60,385 nt of DNA from Rhodopseudomonas palustris (GCA_016215605.1 JACRJB010000051.1:1-60385); one strand, 5' to 3'; shown: positions 25,944 through 35,417, counted from the first letter of the stretch. Numbers and translations are program-made. The notes: generated from the sequence alone by a model not told the origin.

Positions 25944-28670
25944 CTAATTCGCCGCCACCTTGCCGTCGAGCGCGAGCCGCAGCATGCGCGCCAGTTCGGC
26001 GCGGCGGTAGGGCTTCTCCAGCAGCAGACCGTCATCGCTGGTGCGGCCCTGCTGCCTCAGCGCTTTGTCGCTGTAGCCGGAGGTGAACAGTACCTTGAGA
26101 CCGGGTCGGTACCTGCGTAGTTCCTCTGCGAGCTGACGGCCGCTGAGGCCGCCCGCGAGCATCACGTCGGTGAACAGCAGGTCGAATTCGAGCTCGTCAT
26201 AGACCAGCGCCATCGCCTGTGCGGCCGTCGCGGCGGCGTGCGCGGTGTAGCCGAGCGCCGCCAGATCCGTCATCACATAGCTGCGCACCAGCACGTCGTC
26301 CTCGACAACCAGAATGGTCTCGCGACCGCCCTTGGCCTGCTGCGGGATCGCGCCGATGCTGAAAGCATCCGTCCCGGCGCAGGGCAGGAACAGCCGGATC
26401 GTGGTGCCGACGCCGTCCTGGCTGGCGATCTCGATGTGGCCGCCGGACTGCTTGACGAAGCCGTACACCATGCTGAGTCCGAGCCCGGTGCCTTCACCCA
26501 CGGCCTTCGTGGTGAAGAACGGTTCGAACACCCGGTCGAGGATCGCCGCCGGAATTCCGGTTCCGGTATCGGCTACCGACAGCACGATGTAGCGCCCGGC
26601 GCGGACCTCGTCGTGCTGATCGGCATAGGCCTGATCGAGGTCGACATTGCCGGCCGCGAGCCGCAGCTTGCCGCCGTCCGGCATCGCGTCGCGGGCATTG
26701 ATCGCGAGATTGATCAGCGCGCTGGAGAGCTGCGACGGGTCGGCCAGCGCAGGCCGCAGGCCGGGCACCGACTCGAACTCGATCTCGATCAGGCCGCCGA
26801 GGGTCGAGCGCAGCAGTCGCGCGGTGTCCTGCATCAGCGCGCTGACGTCGATGCTGCGCGGCTGCAGCGGCTGCTTGCGCGCGAACGACAACAGCCCGTG
26901 GGTCATGTCGCTGGCGCGCGACACCGCCTGATCGACCATCAGCGCGACCTCCTTCAGCGCGGGGCGATCCGCCACGCCCTCGGTGAGGATCTCGATGCCG
27001 CCGGTCAGCACCGTGAGGACGTTGTTGAGGTCGTGCGCGACGCCGCCGGTGAGCTGGCCGATCGCCTGCATCTTCTGCGCCTGACGCAATTGCCGCTCGG
27101 CCTCCTTCAGCGCGGTGATGTCGCGATACACGATCACCGCGCCGCCGAAGCTGCCGTCGGGATTGTCGATCCGGCGAGCGCTGGCGACGAGCTGCACCAG
27201 CGATTTCTGGTCGTTGCGGCGAATTCCGAGATCGACATTGTCGAAGCTCTCGCCGCGGCGCGCCCGCGCCGACGGGCTTTCGTCGTCCGGCATCGGCGTC
27301 ACGCCGTCGGCCTTGAAGCGCTTGTATTTGTGCTTCCACTGCTCCGAACCGATCTCGGCCGGTTCGCCGAACAGTTCGATGCAACGCGGATTGGCGAACA
27401 CCCGCTGCCCGTTGGCGTCGATCACCGCCACCGCATCCGCCATGCTGGCGATGATCTTGTTCAGCCGCTCGGAATTGCTCCGCAGCGCCGTGGTGGTGGT
27501 TTCGATTTGGTCGGTGAGGTGCTCGAAGGCGCCCGCCAGTGTCCGGGTCTCGCCGCTCAAGCCGGCCGGCGCCACGAACCGTCCGGTCTTTCCGAATTCC
27601 GACACCGCCGCGGTGATGTTCACCACCGGCTTGGCGAGCGAGCGCGACAGCAACACCGACGACAGCACCGCGACGATCGCCGCCAGCAGTGCGACCAGCA
27701 GGCTGGTGTTCTGCATCGCGGTGGCCGGCGCGATGATCCGATCGAACGGTTCGGTTTCGATCACGCCGGCGCGCAGGCCGCCGACCAGCGGCGCGGTCAC
27801 GATCGCGGCCGCGACGCGCTCGCCGTCGGGCGACTTGAACACCGTGGCGGTGCCCTGCTTGTCGCCCAGCGCCTTCGCCAGATCGGGATAGTCGTCCTGC
27901 CAGCGACCGCGACGCTCCGACGGGATCACCTTGCCTTCGAGAAAGTCCAGGGAGTAGCGCCCGTCGCCGTCGACGAAATACACGTTGGTGTGGTTGTCGA
28001 GCGCGGCGCGGATCCGCTCGAAGGTCGGACGCAGGTCGAAGTCGAGCACGATCAACCCGAACGGCTCGCCGGCCGGCGTTCGCAACGCGGTCGCGATGGT
28101 GATGATCGGCACCCGCTCGGTCTCGCTGCCGCTGCCCCGGCCCGACCGGATCGGCGACGCATAGACCTGCTGTTCGGGCAGGCTGCGAATCCGCTCCATG
28201 GTGGCCTCGTCGGCGACGGTCTGCAGCTCGTCGGGCGAGGCGACGTGAATGCCACCGCCCGGGCCGCTGCGGTCGACGCGGAGCAATTCGCGGCCGCCGT
28301 CGACGGCGCCGATCAGACTGAAGCGGACGATGCTCGGCTTGATGGTCATCTGGCCGGCATAGACCTCGCCGAGATGGCGAAGCCATTTCTGCTCGGTCAG
28401 TCCGTCCTGCGGGTCGACGCCGCCGTTGAGCCTGGCCCGCACGACGCCCTGATGCGCCGGCAGCGTCCGCGCCGCGAGAATTTCATTGTGCAGCACCCGG
28501 AGGATGGAATCGAACGCGCCGAGCCGCGCCTTGGCCTGGCCGGCGAGACGCGTGAGCCCGGCCGGCACCACCGCACGACCGATGTTGTAGTAGGCCAGAA
28601 CGCCGACTGCGGCCACTGCACACAGCACCAGCGCCGTCATCGCCAACGTCAGACGCACCGACAAACGCAC
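25944..28670 (-). CDS. Membrane-bound hybrid histidine kinase
   Basis: A 908-residue hybrid kinase starting with GTG. Residues 1-28 are a membrane anchor; a periplasmic dCache-type sensor domain runs to about 300, then a second membrane helix (about 310-330), a linker with HAMP character, a PAS domain (about 390-510, ending in ALKEAERQLRQAQ), HisKA with the phospho-His in GGVAHDLNNVLTVL (about 550), HATPase (NARDAMPDGG, then GTGLGLSMVYG) and a C-terminal receiver (LLFTDVMLAGG, with the phospho-Asp). No output domain is present and no partner regulator is adjacent. Confidence 0.88.
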   Translation of the reverse strand: MRLSVRLTLAMTALVLCAVAAVGVLAYYNIGRAVVPAGLTRLAGQAKARLGAFDSILRVLHNEILAARTLPAHQGVVRARLNGGVDPQDGLTEQKWLRHLGEVYAGQMTIKPSIVRFSLIGAVDGGRELLRVDRSGPGGGIHVASPDELQTVADEATMERIRSLPEQQVYASPIRSGRGSGSETERVPIITIATALRTPAGEPFGLIVLDFDLRPTFERIRAALDNHTNVYFVDGDGRYSLDFLEGKVIPSERRGRWQDDYPDLAKALGDKQGTATVFKSPDGERVAAAIVTAPLVGGLRAGVIETEPFDRIIAPATAMQNTSLLVALLAAIVAVLSSVLLSRSLAKPVVNITAAVSEFGKTGRFVAPAGLSGETRTLAGAFEHLTDQIETTTTALRSNSERLNKIIASMADAVAVIDANGQRVFANPRCIELFGEPAEIGSEQWKHKYKRFKADGVTPMPDDESPSARARRGESFDNVDLGIRRNDQKSLVQLVASARRIDNPDGSFGGAVIVYRDITALKEAERQLRQAQKMQAIGQLTGGVAHDLNNVLTVLTGGIEILTEGVADRPALKEVALMVDQAVSRASDMTHGLLSFARKQPLQPRSIDVSALMQDTARLLRSTLGGLIEIEFESVPGLRPALADPSQLSSALINLAINARDAMPDGGKLRLAAGNVDLDQAYADQHDEVRAGRYIVLSVADTGTGIPAAILDRVFEPFFTTKAVGEGTGLGLSMVYGFVKQSGGHIEIASQDGVGTTIRLFLPCAGTDAFSIGAIPQQAKGGRETILVVEDDVLVRSYVMTDLAALGYTAHAAATAAQAMALVYDELEFDLLFTDVMLAGGLSGRQLAEELRRYRPGLKVLFTSGYSDKALRQQGRTSDDGLLLEKPYRRAELARMLRLALDGKVAAN

Positions 28671-28820
28671 GCGTCGAATCTCCCGCCGATCGAACGCAAC
28701 CGGCCCCGGCCCCGTTCGAAGCTATACGATGGTCAGGTTCGGCGCCACTCGAGCCTGATCGGCCGAACGTCGCGGATCGCCGATCGGCTGCGCGAGGCCC
28801 GCGCGACGCGGCCGCTCGGC

Positions 28821-29249
28821 TTACTCCGGGATCTGGCCAAACCCCGCGCCCACCGGCATCGGTTTCAACCGGATCAGCCGGGAATCCTCGACCGCGGCCT
28901 GCCGGTGCTTCACCGCCTCGCGATACGCCGGGTCGCGGATCATCTCGACGAACGCCGCGACGCTCGGATACTCGGCGATGAAGACGTGGTCCCAATGCTC
29001 GCTCTGCGGGCCGATCAGCATCAATTCGAACGCCCCCTGCCAGACCACCTTGCCGCCGAGCCGGGAGAACACCGGCAGCGAGTCGCGACCGTAGGCCGCA
29101 TAGGCTTCGGCGCCGGTCGCCTCGCGCCCGTCCGGATAGGTCGCGCGCGGCTTCAGCCGCACCAGATTGAGCATATGGATCGGGCCTTCGCGATCATTCT
29201 CGCGGAATTGTGCGAAAACCTCCTTGGTCGGATCGATATGCCCGGTCAT
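28821..29249 (-). CDS. DUF1330 family protein
   Basis: A 142-residue protein of the DUF1330 ferredoxin-like fold. The core pattern is visible as IHMLNLVRLKPRATYPDGRE, VVWQGAFELMLIGP and a final VFIAEYPSVAAFVEMIRDPAY. No catalytic residue is known for the family. It is slightly longer than the usual 95-100 residues because of an N-terminal extension. It is divergent from the DUF1304 gene. Confidence 0.8.
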   Translation of the reverse strand: MTGHIDPTKEVFAQFRENDREGPIHMLNLVRLKPRATYPDGREATGAEAYAAYGRDSLPVFSRLGGKVVWQGAFELMLIGPQSEHWDHVFIAEYPSVAAFVEMIRDPAYREAVKHRQAAVEDSRLIRLKPMPVGAGFGQIPE

Positions 29250-29331
29250 TGCGGCTCCCTGTTGTTTTGATTGGTCTTGGCTGTGCTACTATCACGCAGC
29301 AGGCGCTGTTGTCTGCATGCGGAGGAATGTC

Positions 29332-29694
29332 GTGAACGTCGTCGCCAACACCCTGGTCGCGCTGGTCGCGGCGCTGCACGTCTACTTTCTGGTGCTGGAG
29401 ATGTTTCTCTGGACCAGGCCGCTCGGCCTGAAGACCTTCAGCAACACCCCGGAGAAGGCCGCCGCCTCCGCGGTGCTCGCGGCCAATCAGGGCCTCTACA
29501 ACGGCTTCCTCGCCGCCGGCCTGATCTGGAGCCTGCTGCATCCCGATCCCGCGGTCGCGCTGCAGCTCAAGACCTTCTTCCTCGGCTGCGTGATCGTCGC
29601 GGGCCTGTACGGCGCCTGGAGCGTCAGCAAGCGCATCCTCTACGTCCAGGCGGCGCCGGCCGCGCTGGCGCTGGTCGTCGCCTGGCTGGTCTAG
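29332..29694 (+). CDS. DUF1304 membrane protein
   Basis: A 120-residue membrane protein with four helices and the DUF1304 signature: LHVYFLVLEMFLWTRP near 16-31, then NQGLYNGFLAAGLIW. The start is GTG at 29332 with GGAGGA five bases upstream; the open frame before it is not coding-like. Function is unknown. It stands alone between the DUF1330 gene and the substrate-binding protein. Confidence 0.83.
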   Translation: MNVVANTLVALVAALHVYFLVLEMFLWTRPLGLKTFSNTPEKAAASAVLAANQGLYNGFLAAGLIWSLLHPDPAVALQLKTFFLGCVIVAGLYGAWSVSKRILYVQAAPAALALVVAWLV

Positions 29695-29834
29695 GCTTGG
29701 TTGCACTGCACGCAAATGCGTCGGCGACCGGACTACACGGCGCCATTGCCAGAGTCGCGGTGCTGATCCACACTCCCTGCTAACGGCGGCTCACAGAAGA
29801 CCGCCGGTCACAAGCCACAGGGAGTCGACGACCG

Positions 29835-31055
29835 ATGAAGAGCCTGATTCAGGCCGCCACGGCGGCTGTTGCTGCGATTGCGCTCACTGCCGCCCCGGCT
29901 GCGGCCCAGAAGAAATACGACACCGGCGCCACCGACACTGAAATCAAGATCGGCCAGACGGTGCCGTTCTCCGGCCCGGCTTCGGCCTATGCGGGCATCG
30001 GCAAGACCCAGGCCGCCTACATGCGGATGATCAACGATCAGGGCGGCGTCAACGGCCGCAAGATCAACCTGATCCAGTACGACGACGCCTATTCGCCGCC
30101 CAAGGCCGTCGAGCAGGTCCGCAAGCTGGTCGAAAGCGACGAGGTGCTGCTGACCTTCCAGATCATCGGCACGCCGTCCAACGCCGCCGTGCAGAAATAT
30201 CTCAACGCCAAGAAGGTGCCGCAGCTGCTCGCCGCCACCGGCGCGACGCGGTTCACCGATCCGAAGAACTTCCCCTGGACGATGGGCTTCAATCCCAACT
30301 ACCAGACCGAAGGCCGGATCTACGGCCGCTACATCCTGCAGAACCATCCGGACGCCAAGATCGGCATCCTGTTCCAGAACGACGACCTCGGCCGCGACTA
30401 CGTGACGGGCCTGCGCGCCGCGCTGGGCGACAAGGCCGACAAGATGATCGTCGCCGAAGCGTCCTACGAGCTCACCGACCCGACCGTCGACTCGCAGATC
30501 GTCAAGCTGAAGTCGGCCGGCGCCACGCTGCTGTACGACGCCTCGACGCCGCGCTTCGCCGCGCAGGCGATCAAGAAGGTCGCCGACCTCGGCTGGAACC
30601 CGGTGCACATCCTCGACATCAACGCCAGCCCGGTGTCGGCGACGTTGAAGCCGGCCGGCCTGGACATCTCCAAGGGCCTGATCAGCGTCAATTACGGCAA
30701 GGACCCGGCCGATCCGCAATGGGCCAATGACGAGGGCGTCAAGAAGTACTTCGCATTCATGGACAAGTACTATCCCGAGGGCGACAAGCTCAACACCGTC
30801 AACAGCTACGGCTATTCGACCGCCGAGCTGCTCGTCCACATCCTGCAGAAATGCGGCGACGACCTGACCCGCGACAACGTCATGAAGCAGGCCGCGAGCA
30901 TCAAGGGCTTCGTCGGCGGCCTGGCGCTGCCGGGCATGGCGGTCAACACCTCGCCGACCGACTTCCGCGTCAACAAGCAGCTGCGGATGATGAAGTTCAA
31001 CGGCGAGCGCTGGGAACTGTTCGGCCCGATCATCGAGGACGACGCCGCGATGTAA
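29835..31055 (+). CDS. Branched-chain amino acid/amide-type substrate-binding protein
   Basis: A 406-residue periplasmic binding protein of the LivK/peripla_BP_6 class. The signal peptide is MKSLIQAATAAVAAIALTAA with cleavage after APAAA. The mature chain begins TEIKIGQTVPFSGPASAYAG, the family start, and continues through QGGVNGRKINLI and DDLGRDYVTGL. The ligand cannot be read from sequence; such proteins bind leucine-type amino acids, urea, amides or aromatic acids. No permease or ATPase gene is nearby. A weak -35/-10 pair (29746-29751, 29769-29774) and AGGGAG before the ATG are seen. Confidence 0.9.
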   Translation: MKSLIQAATAAVAAIALTAAPAAAQKKYDTGATDTEIKIGQTVPFSGPASAYAGIGKTQAAYMRMINDQGGVNGRKINLIQYDDAYSPPKAVEQVRKLVESDEVLLTFQIIGTPSNAAVQKYLNAKKVPQLLAATGATRFTDPKNFPWTMGFNPNYQTEGRIYGRYILQNHPDAKIGILFQNDDLGRDYVTGLRAALGDKADKMIVAEASYELTDPTVDSQIVKLKSAGATLLYDASTPRFAAQAIKKVADLGWNPVHILDINASPVSATLKPAGLDISKGLISVNYGKDPADPQWANDEGVKKYFAFMDKYYPEGDKLNTVNSYGYSTAELLVHILQKCGDDLTRDNVMKQAASIKGFVGGLALPGMAVNTSPTDFRVNKQLRMMKFNGERWELFGPIIEDDAAM

Positions 31056-31069
31056 GGCGGCCAGGCAAA

Positions 31070-31108
31070 CCGATCCCGGAGGCGATGCGGATCGCAATCC
31101 GGGATCGG
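31070..31108 (+). terminator. Hairpin after the substrate-binding protein gene
   Basis: CCGATCCCGG (31070-31079) and CCGGGATCGG (31099-31108) form a perfect 10-base stem with a 19-base loop that itself can pair (GCGAT/ATCGC). It begins 15 bases after the stop. It lacks a T-run, so it may stabilise the mRNA end rather than terminate. Confidence 0.5.
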
Positions 31109-31336
31109 CACGCGGCGAACGACGATCGAGAATGGTAGAATCCGCAGGCGCGCAGGACACCGAACAACTAATCGGTAATCCAATCAGTCGAATCGATCCT
31201 TGGTACAAACCCGATGTCCGTCGCATCGTTCAAAACGTGACAGACAGGCTGATCGAATCGTCGTCGAATGCCCGCGCAGCGATCATCGCTGAATGCGCGA
31301 GGCTTCGGGAGCGCCGCGGTGCGTGGCGAGAGAACG

Positions 31337-31543
31337 ATGAGAGCAGAAACCAATCGGTACTTCACCGTCGAACAGCTCGAAGAACTCGCCGTGGCCAAGT
31401 ACATCGAGGCGGCGCTGACGCCGGCCGGCAACGAGCGCGAGGAACTGCTGCAGGAAGCCAAGCGCTTCGCCAGCCGCGCCAAGATGAAGAGCTGGCTGAT
31501 GGGCGAAATCGGCATCACCCCGCCGCGCCGCGATTATCATTGA
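31337..31543 (+). CDS. Small conserved unknown protein, 68 residues
   Basis: A short, highly charged helical protein (MRAETNRYFTVEQLEELAV, then YIEAALTPAGNEREELLQEA, ending WLMGEIGITPPRRDYH). The start at 31337 is the first position where the frame looks coding. It has the style of small conserved proteins of Bradyrhizobium relatives, but I recognise no domain. It is convergent with the next small gene, with 13 bases between stops. Confidence 0.55.
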   Translation: MRAETNRYFTVEQLEELAVAKYIEAALTPAGNEREELLQEAKRFASRAKMKSWLMGEIGITPPRRDYH

Positions 31544-31556
31544 GTCCCCTGCGGCC

Positions 31557-31808
31557 TCACGCCGCAGCAATCAGACTGACCTCGCGCTGCAGCCGGTCCA
31601 TCGCGATCATCACTGCGGCGCCGGCGAATTCCCGGCTGGCCTGGCCGGGATCGACCGAAGCCACCTTCCAGTTCGCGCCGCTGGTGTCCTCGGCCGGCGG
31701 GCACAGGCGAATCCGGATCGCCTCGACCTTGTCGCAGTGACGCTGCTGGCGAACATCGCGCAGCAGCATGGCTTCAATCTCCTCGGCGGTCTTCAGCACC
31801 CGGGTCAT
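31557..31808 (-). CDS. Small conserved unknown protein, 83 residues
   Basis: A short protein starting MTRVLKTAEEIEAMLLRDVR at 31808, with a central WKVASVDPGQ stretch and a C-terminal helix. It has two cysteines (in QRHCDKVE and RLCPPAE) about 16 residues apart. An upstream in-frame ATG at 31883 adds 25 Arg-rich residues that look non-coding. No function can be assigned. Confidence 0.55.
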   Translation of the reverse strand: MTRVLKTAEEIEAMLLRDVRQQRHCDKVEAIRIRLCPPAEDTSGANWKVASVDPGQASREFAGAAVMIAMDRLQREVSLIAAA

Positions 31809-32007
31809 GGACGGCTTTCGTCGTTGTTTGGCTTGCCGGCGATCTATCGCAGGCTGCCGGAAACGCCGGTTGAGATGCCTCAAGGCGGAACTGCGCCAAG
31901 CGTCGGCGACAATCGCCGGAACCGTGGAACACGACCTTAACCATGGCTTTACCGGGCCTTAAACCCGCTCCGCTACGGTCCCGCATCGGTCGGCGTGGGC
32001 GTTGCGG

Positions 32008-34194
32008 ATGGCGTTGGGCAAAAAGAAAGCCGGCGAACGGCGGGAGCCGAAATTCGGCTTCGCCGAATCGCTGTCCGGCCTGCGCCTCAGCCCGCAGGAT
32101 CGGGTCAGCGTGGCCGACGACGACAGGCCGAAAAAGCCCAAGCCGGCGGCCAAATCCGGCGGCGGCGGGCGCAAGCCGCGCGGCAAATCGCGCAAGGGCG
32201 GGCTGCGCCGTCTGATCTCCCGCTCGGTGTATTGGACCGCGGTCGCCGGCATCTGGGCAGTGCTCGGGGTGGTCGGCGTGCTGGTCTGGGTCGGCGCGCA
32301 CCTGCCGCCGATCCAGTCGCTGGAAATCCCGAAGCGGCCGCCGACCATCACCATCGTCGGCGCCGACGGCAGCCAGCTCGCGGTGCGCGGCGAAATGGCC
32401 GGCACCAACGTCTCGCTGAAGGACCTGCCGCCCTATCTGCCGAAGGCCTTCATCGCCATCGAGGACCGGCGCTTCTATCAGCATGTCGGCGTCGACCCGC
32501 TCGGCATCGCCCGCGCCGCGGTCGCCAACGTACTGCATCGTGGCGTGTCGCAGGGCGGCTCGACGCTCACCCAGCAACTCGCCAAGAACCTGTTCCTGAC
32601 GCAGGACCGCACGATGATGCGCAAGCTGCAGGAGGTCGAACTGGCGCTGTGGCTGGAGCGCAAGCATTCCAAGGCCGAGATTCTCGAACTGTATCTCAAC
32701 CGGGTGTATTTCGGCTCCGGCGCCTACGGCATCGAGGCGGCGGCGCAGAAGTACTTCGGCAAATCGGCCAAGGAGGTGACGCTGGTCGAGGCGGCAATGC
32801 TCGCCGGCCTGGTCAAATCGCCGTCGCGGCTGGCGCCGAACCGCAATCCCGAGGGCGCCGAGAAGCGCGCCCAGCTGGTGCTCGCGGCGATGGCCGACGC
32901 CGATTTCATCACCGACAAGCAGGCCCGCACCGCCATCGCCAATCCGGTCTACACCGTCAAGCCGACCGGGGCCGGCACGCTGAACTACGTCGCCGACTGG
33001 ATCGGCGAGGTGCTCGACGATCTGGTCGGGCAAATCGATCAGTCGATCGTGGTCGAGACCTCGATCGATCCGAAGCTGCAGTCGGAAGCCGAGTCCGCGA
33101 TCATCGACGAGCTCGCGGCCAAGAGCGTCAAGTTCAAGGTGTCGCAGGGCGCGCTGGTGGCGATGTCGCCGGACGGCGCGGTGCGGGCGATGATCGGCGG
33201 CCGCAACTACGCCGAAAGCCAGTTCAATCGCGCCGTCACCGCCAAGCGGCAGCCGGGCTCGGCGTTCAAACCGTTCGTGTATCTGACTGCGATCGAGGCC
33301 GGGCTGACGCCGGAGACGATCCGGCAGGACGCCCCGCTCGACCTCAAGGGCTGGAAGCCCGAGAACTACACGCATGAATATTTCGGCTCGGTGACGCTGA
33401 CCCAGGCGCTGTCGATGTCGCTCAACACCGTGGCGGTGCGACTCGGGCTCGAGGTCGGCCCGAAGAACGTGGTGCGCACCGCGCATCGGCTCGGCATCGC
33501 GTCCAAGCTCGACGCCAATCCATCGATCGCGCTCGGCACCTCGGAAGTGTCGCTGATCGAGCTGGTCGGCGCCTACACGCCGTTCGCCAATGGCGGGCTG
33601 ATGGCGTCGCCGCATGTGGTGACGCGGATCCGCACCGCGCAAGGCAACAAGCTGTTGTATACGCGGCTGAACGACCCGCAGAACCGCGTCGTCGATGCCC
33701 GCGCGGTGTCGATGATGAACACCATGATGCAGGAGACGCTGCAGTCCGGCACCGCCCGCAAGGCCGACCTGCCGGGCTGGACCGCCGCCGGCAAGACCGG
33801 CACCAGCCAGGATTTCCGCGACGCCTGGTTCATCGGCTACACCGGGGCGCTGATCACCGGCGTCTGGCTCGGCAACGACGACAACTCGCCGACCAAGAAG
33901 GCGACCGGCGGCGGCCTGCCGGTCGAGGTCTGGACCCGCTTCATGCGCGCCGCCCTGCAGGGCACCCCGCCGCAGCCGCTGCCGGGCGGCTGGAGCGGTT
34001 CGCCGATGGCGAGCGGGCCAAGCGCCGCCGGACCCGGCACGGTCGCGCAGGTCGGCCCGCGCGGCGACACCCAGGTCATGACCATCCCGCCGGCCTCCGG
34101 CGCCACCCGTCCGCAGCCCGCCCGCGCCAACGTCCGGCCGGAAGCGGACAGCGGCCTCGACGGCTGGCTGATGGACCGTCTGTTCGGGCGCTAG
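32008..34194 (+). CDS. PBP1A-family bifunctional penicillin-binding protein
   Basis: Polymerises and cross-links peptidoglycan at the outer face of the inner membrane. The 728-residue protein has a basic cytosolic N-terminus (to about 70), one membrane helix (about 74-97), a glycosyltransferase-51 domain with catalytic Glu152 in EDRRFYQHVG and the GGSTLTQQLAKNLF motif, and a transpeptidase domain with SxxK at about Ser418 (PGSAFKPF), SLN, and KTGTS near 596. The C-terminus is Pro/Gly-rich. The start is ATG at 32008; TTG six bases earlier is an alternative. Confidence 0.94.
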   Translation: MALGKKKAGERREPKFGFAESLSGLRLSPQDRVSVADDDRPKKPKPAAKSGGGGRKPRGKSRKGGLRRLISRSVYWTAVAGIWAVLGVVGVLVWVGAHLPPIQSLEIPKRPPTITIVGADGSQLAVRGEMAGTNVSLKDLPPYLPKAFIAIEDRRFYQHVGVDPLGIARAAVANVLHRGVSQGGSTLTQQLAKNLFLTQDRTMMRKLQEVELALWLERKHSKAEILELYLNRVYFGSGAYGIEAAAQKYFGKSAKEVTLVEAAMLAGLVKSPSRLAPNRNPEGAEKRAQLVLAAMADADFITDKQARTAIANPVYTVKPTGAGTLNYVADWIGEVLDDLVGQIDQSIVVETSIDPKLQSEAESAIIDELAAKSVKFKVSQGALVAMSPDGAVRAMIGGRNYAESQFNRAVTAKRQPGSAFKPFVYLTAIEAGLTPETIRQDAPLDLKGWKPENYTHEYFGSVTLTQALSMSLNTVAVRLGLEVGPKNVVRTAHRLGIASKLDANPSIALGTSEVSLIELVGAYTPFANGGLMASPHVVTRIRTAQGNKLLYTRLNDPQNRVVDARAVSMMNTMMQETLQSGTARKADLPGWTAAGKTGTSQDFRDAWFIGYTGALITGVWLGNDDNSPTKKATGGGLPVEVWTRFMRAALQGTPPQPLPGGWSGSPMASGPSAAGPGTVAQVGPRGDTQVMTIPPASGATRPQPARANVRPEADSGLDGWLMDRLFGR

Positions 34195-34230
34195 CGCCGC
34201 GCTCGAGCACTCAGAAGCCGTGCCCGCGTC

Positions 34231-34388
34231 GCCCTCACCCTAACCCTCTCCCGCAAGCGGGAGAGGGAACGGCAGCGGCTGGGGAGGGGCTTTGCGCGAC
34301 AAACGATTTTTGATGGAGCAGTGCGATTCAACTCGGCACGGCGAGCCCCCTCTCCCGCTTGCGGGAGAGGGTTGGGGTGAGGGTAGCC
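34231..34388. repeat. Repeat family B, inverted pair 1
   Basis: Two copies of the commonest repeat, in opposite orientation (34231-34270 and 34341-34388). The core is the palindrome CTCTCCCGCAAGCGGGAGAG, with a directional tail that reads CCCTCACCCTAACC outside it. Read as protein, the tails and core give LTPTLSRKRERE or LPLPLAGEGWGEG. The pair lies between the convergent ends of the PBP and the secreted-protein gene. Confidence 0.9.
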
Positions 34389-34420
34389 ACGGGCGCGGCG
34401 CAGGCGAGTTACCGCCCGGC

Positions 34421-34849
34421 TCAGCTCCGCGTCGCCTGCCAGACGCCGCGGCAACGGTCGCCCTGGATCAGACCGCTCCAGGTGCCGGTCCCGGAATTGC
34501 CCGCCAGCCGGCCGCGGCCGTTGGCGACCGAGGCGCCGACCGACAGCCGGACCGCGACATTGCCGCCGCTGGTGACCCCTCCGGTGACCTTGCCACCGCC
34601 GGCCGACGACACGCGGCGGCCCTGCACCGCGAACGGCGCGCTGTAGGTCGGGCCGCAATTGCCCGCCCGGGTCGCGAACACCACGTTCCAGGTGCCGTCG
34701 AAATTGCCACCCGCGGCGCGGCGCTTCGCCGCCTCGGCGTCGCCGGAGGCGGCGACCAGCGCCACCAGCACGGCGGCGGCGGCAAGCAGGCCGGTCCGGG
34801 CGACGCCGCGGCCGAACCGGCTGACACGTGAGCTGGCAGAGGATGTCAT
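34421..34849 (-). CDS. Secreted Gly-rich beta-type protein, unknown
   Basis: A 142-residue protein with an N-terminal signal sequence (hydrophobic stretch LLAAAAVLVALVAASGDAEA, start 34849). The mature part is short beta strands with Gly turns: FDGTWNVVFATRAGNCG, then repeated GG/TG motifs and a closing GTGTWSGLIQGDRCRGVW. Two cysteines could form a disulfide. A small beta-barrel is likely; the function is unknown. An upstream open frame to 35002 is not coding-like. Confidence 0.65.
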   Translation of the reverse strand: MTSSASSRVSRFGRGVARTGLLAAAAVLVALVAASGDAEAAKRRAAGGNFDGTWNVVFATRAGNCGPTYSAPFAVQGRRVSSAGGGKVTGGVTSGGNVAVRLSVGASVANGRGRLAGNSGTGTWSGLIQGDRCRGVWQATRS

Positions 34850-35216
34850 AGGGATCTCCAAAAAATGAAGCCGCGACCAGCAGGATCGACCGCACCGGCC
34901 GCTGCGCACAGGCTGCGGATAATCGACTGAAATGTCTCTCCGGACTATGCGACGACGATAGGCGCCGAATGGTTCGGCCGCGAGCGTAATTTCGTCCGGC
35001 AACCGCGCATCCGGCGGGCGTTATGCGTTGCCAATCCGGCTCCGCTCTGCCATAAGCGCAACCTTCATCGCCCGGCTGATCAAGGGCTGCCGTGGCGGTG
35101 TTTCCTGCCGATCTGTCCCGTCAGGGATAAATCGAGCAAATTCAACGCTCTAACGAGCATTTTGAGCCTGCGCAGCGCCTCATCGGCGCGTTTTGCGCGT
35201 GGCATAGGAGAGCCAA
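34850..35216. other. 367-base leader and divergent promoter region of rpmI
   Basis: No gene is seen. It must hold the promoters of the secreted-protein gene (minus) and of rpmI (plus). A -35 TTGCCA (35028-35033) and a CATAAG (35051-35056) with a 17-base spacer point toward rpmI, leaving about 155 bases of leader. L20 often autoregulates rpmI-rplT through the leader; no clear L20-type fold can be proved by eye. TAGGAGA just before the ATG is the ribosome site. Confidence 0.45.
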
Positions 35217-35417
35217 ATGCCCAAGTTGAAGACCAAATCGGGCGCCAAAAAGCGCTTCAAAGTCACCGCCACCGGCAAGGTGATGTCCGCCCAGCGCGGC
35301 AAGCGCCACGGCATGATCAAGCGCACCAAGAAGCAGATCCGTCAGCTTCGCGGCACGCGCGTGATCTTCAAGACCGACGGCGACAACATCAAGAAGTATT
35401 TCTTGCCGAACGCCTGA
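35217..35417 (+). CDS. rpmI: 50S ribosomal protein L35
   Basis: A 66-residue basic protein of the large ribosomal subunit, with the typical [20 protein letters not shown] start. It heads the rpmI-rplT-pheS-pheT region, which has no infC in front here. The ribosome site TAGGAGA is close to the ATG. Confidence 0.98.

Noticed and set aside
26238-29270. 1010-residue plus-strand open frame opposite the hybrid kinase
   Set aside because: Same reason: antisense shadow of a well-supported kinase gene, no domain.
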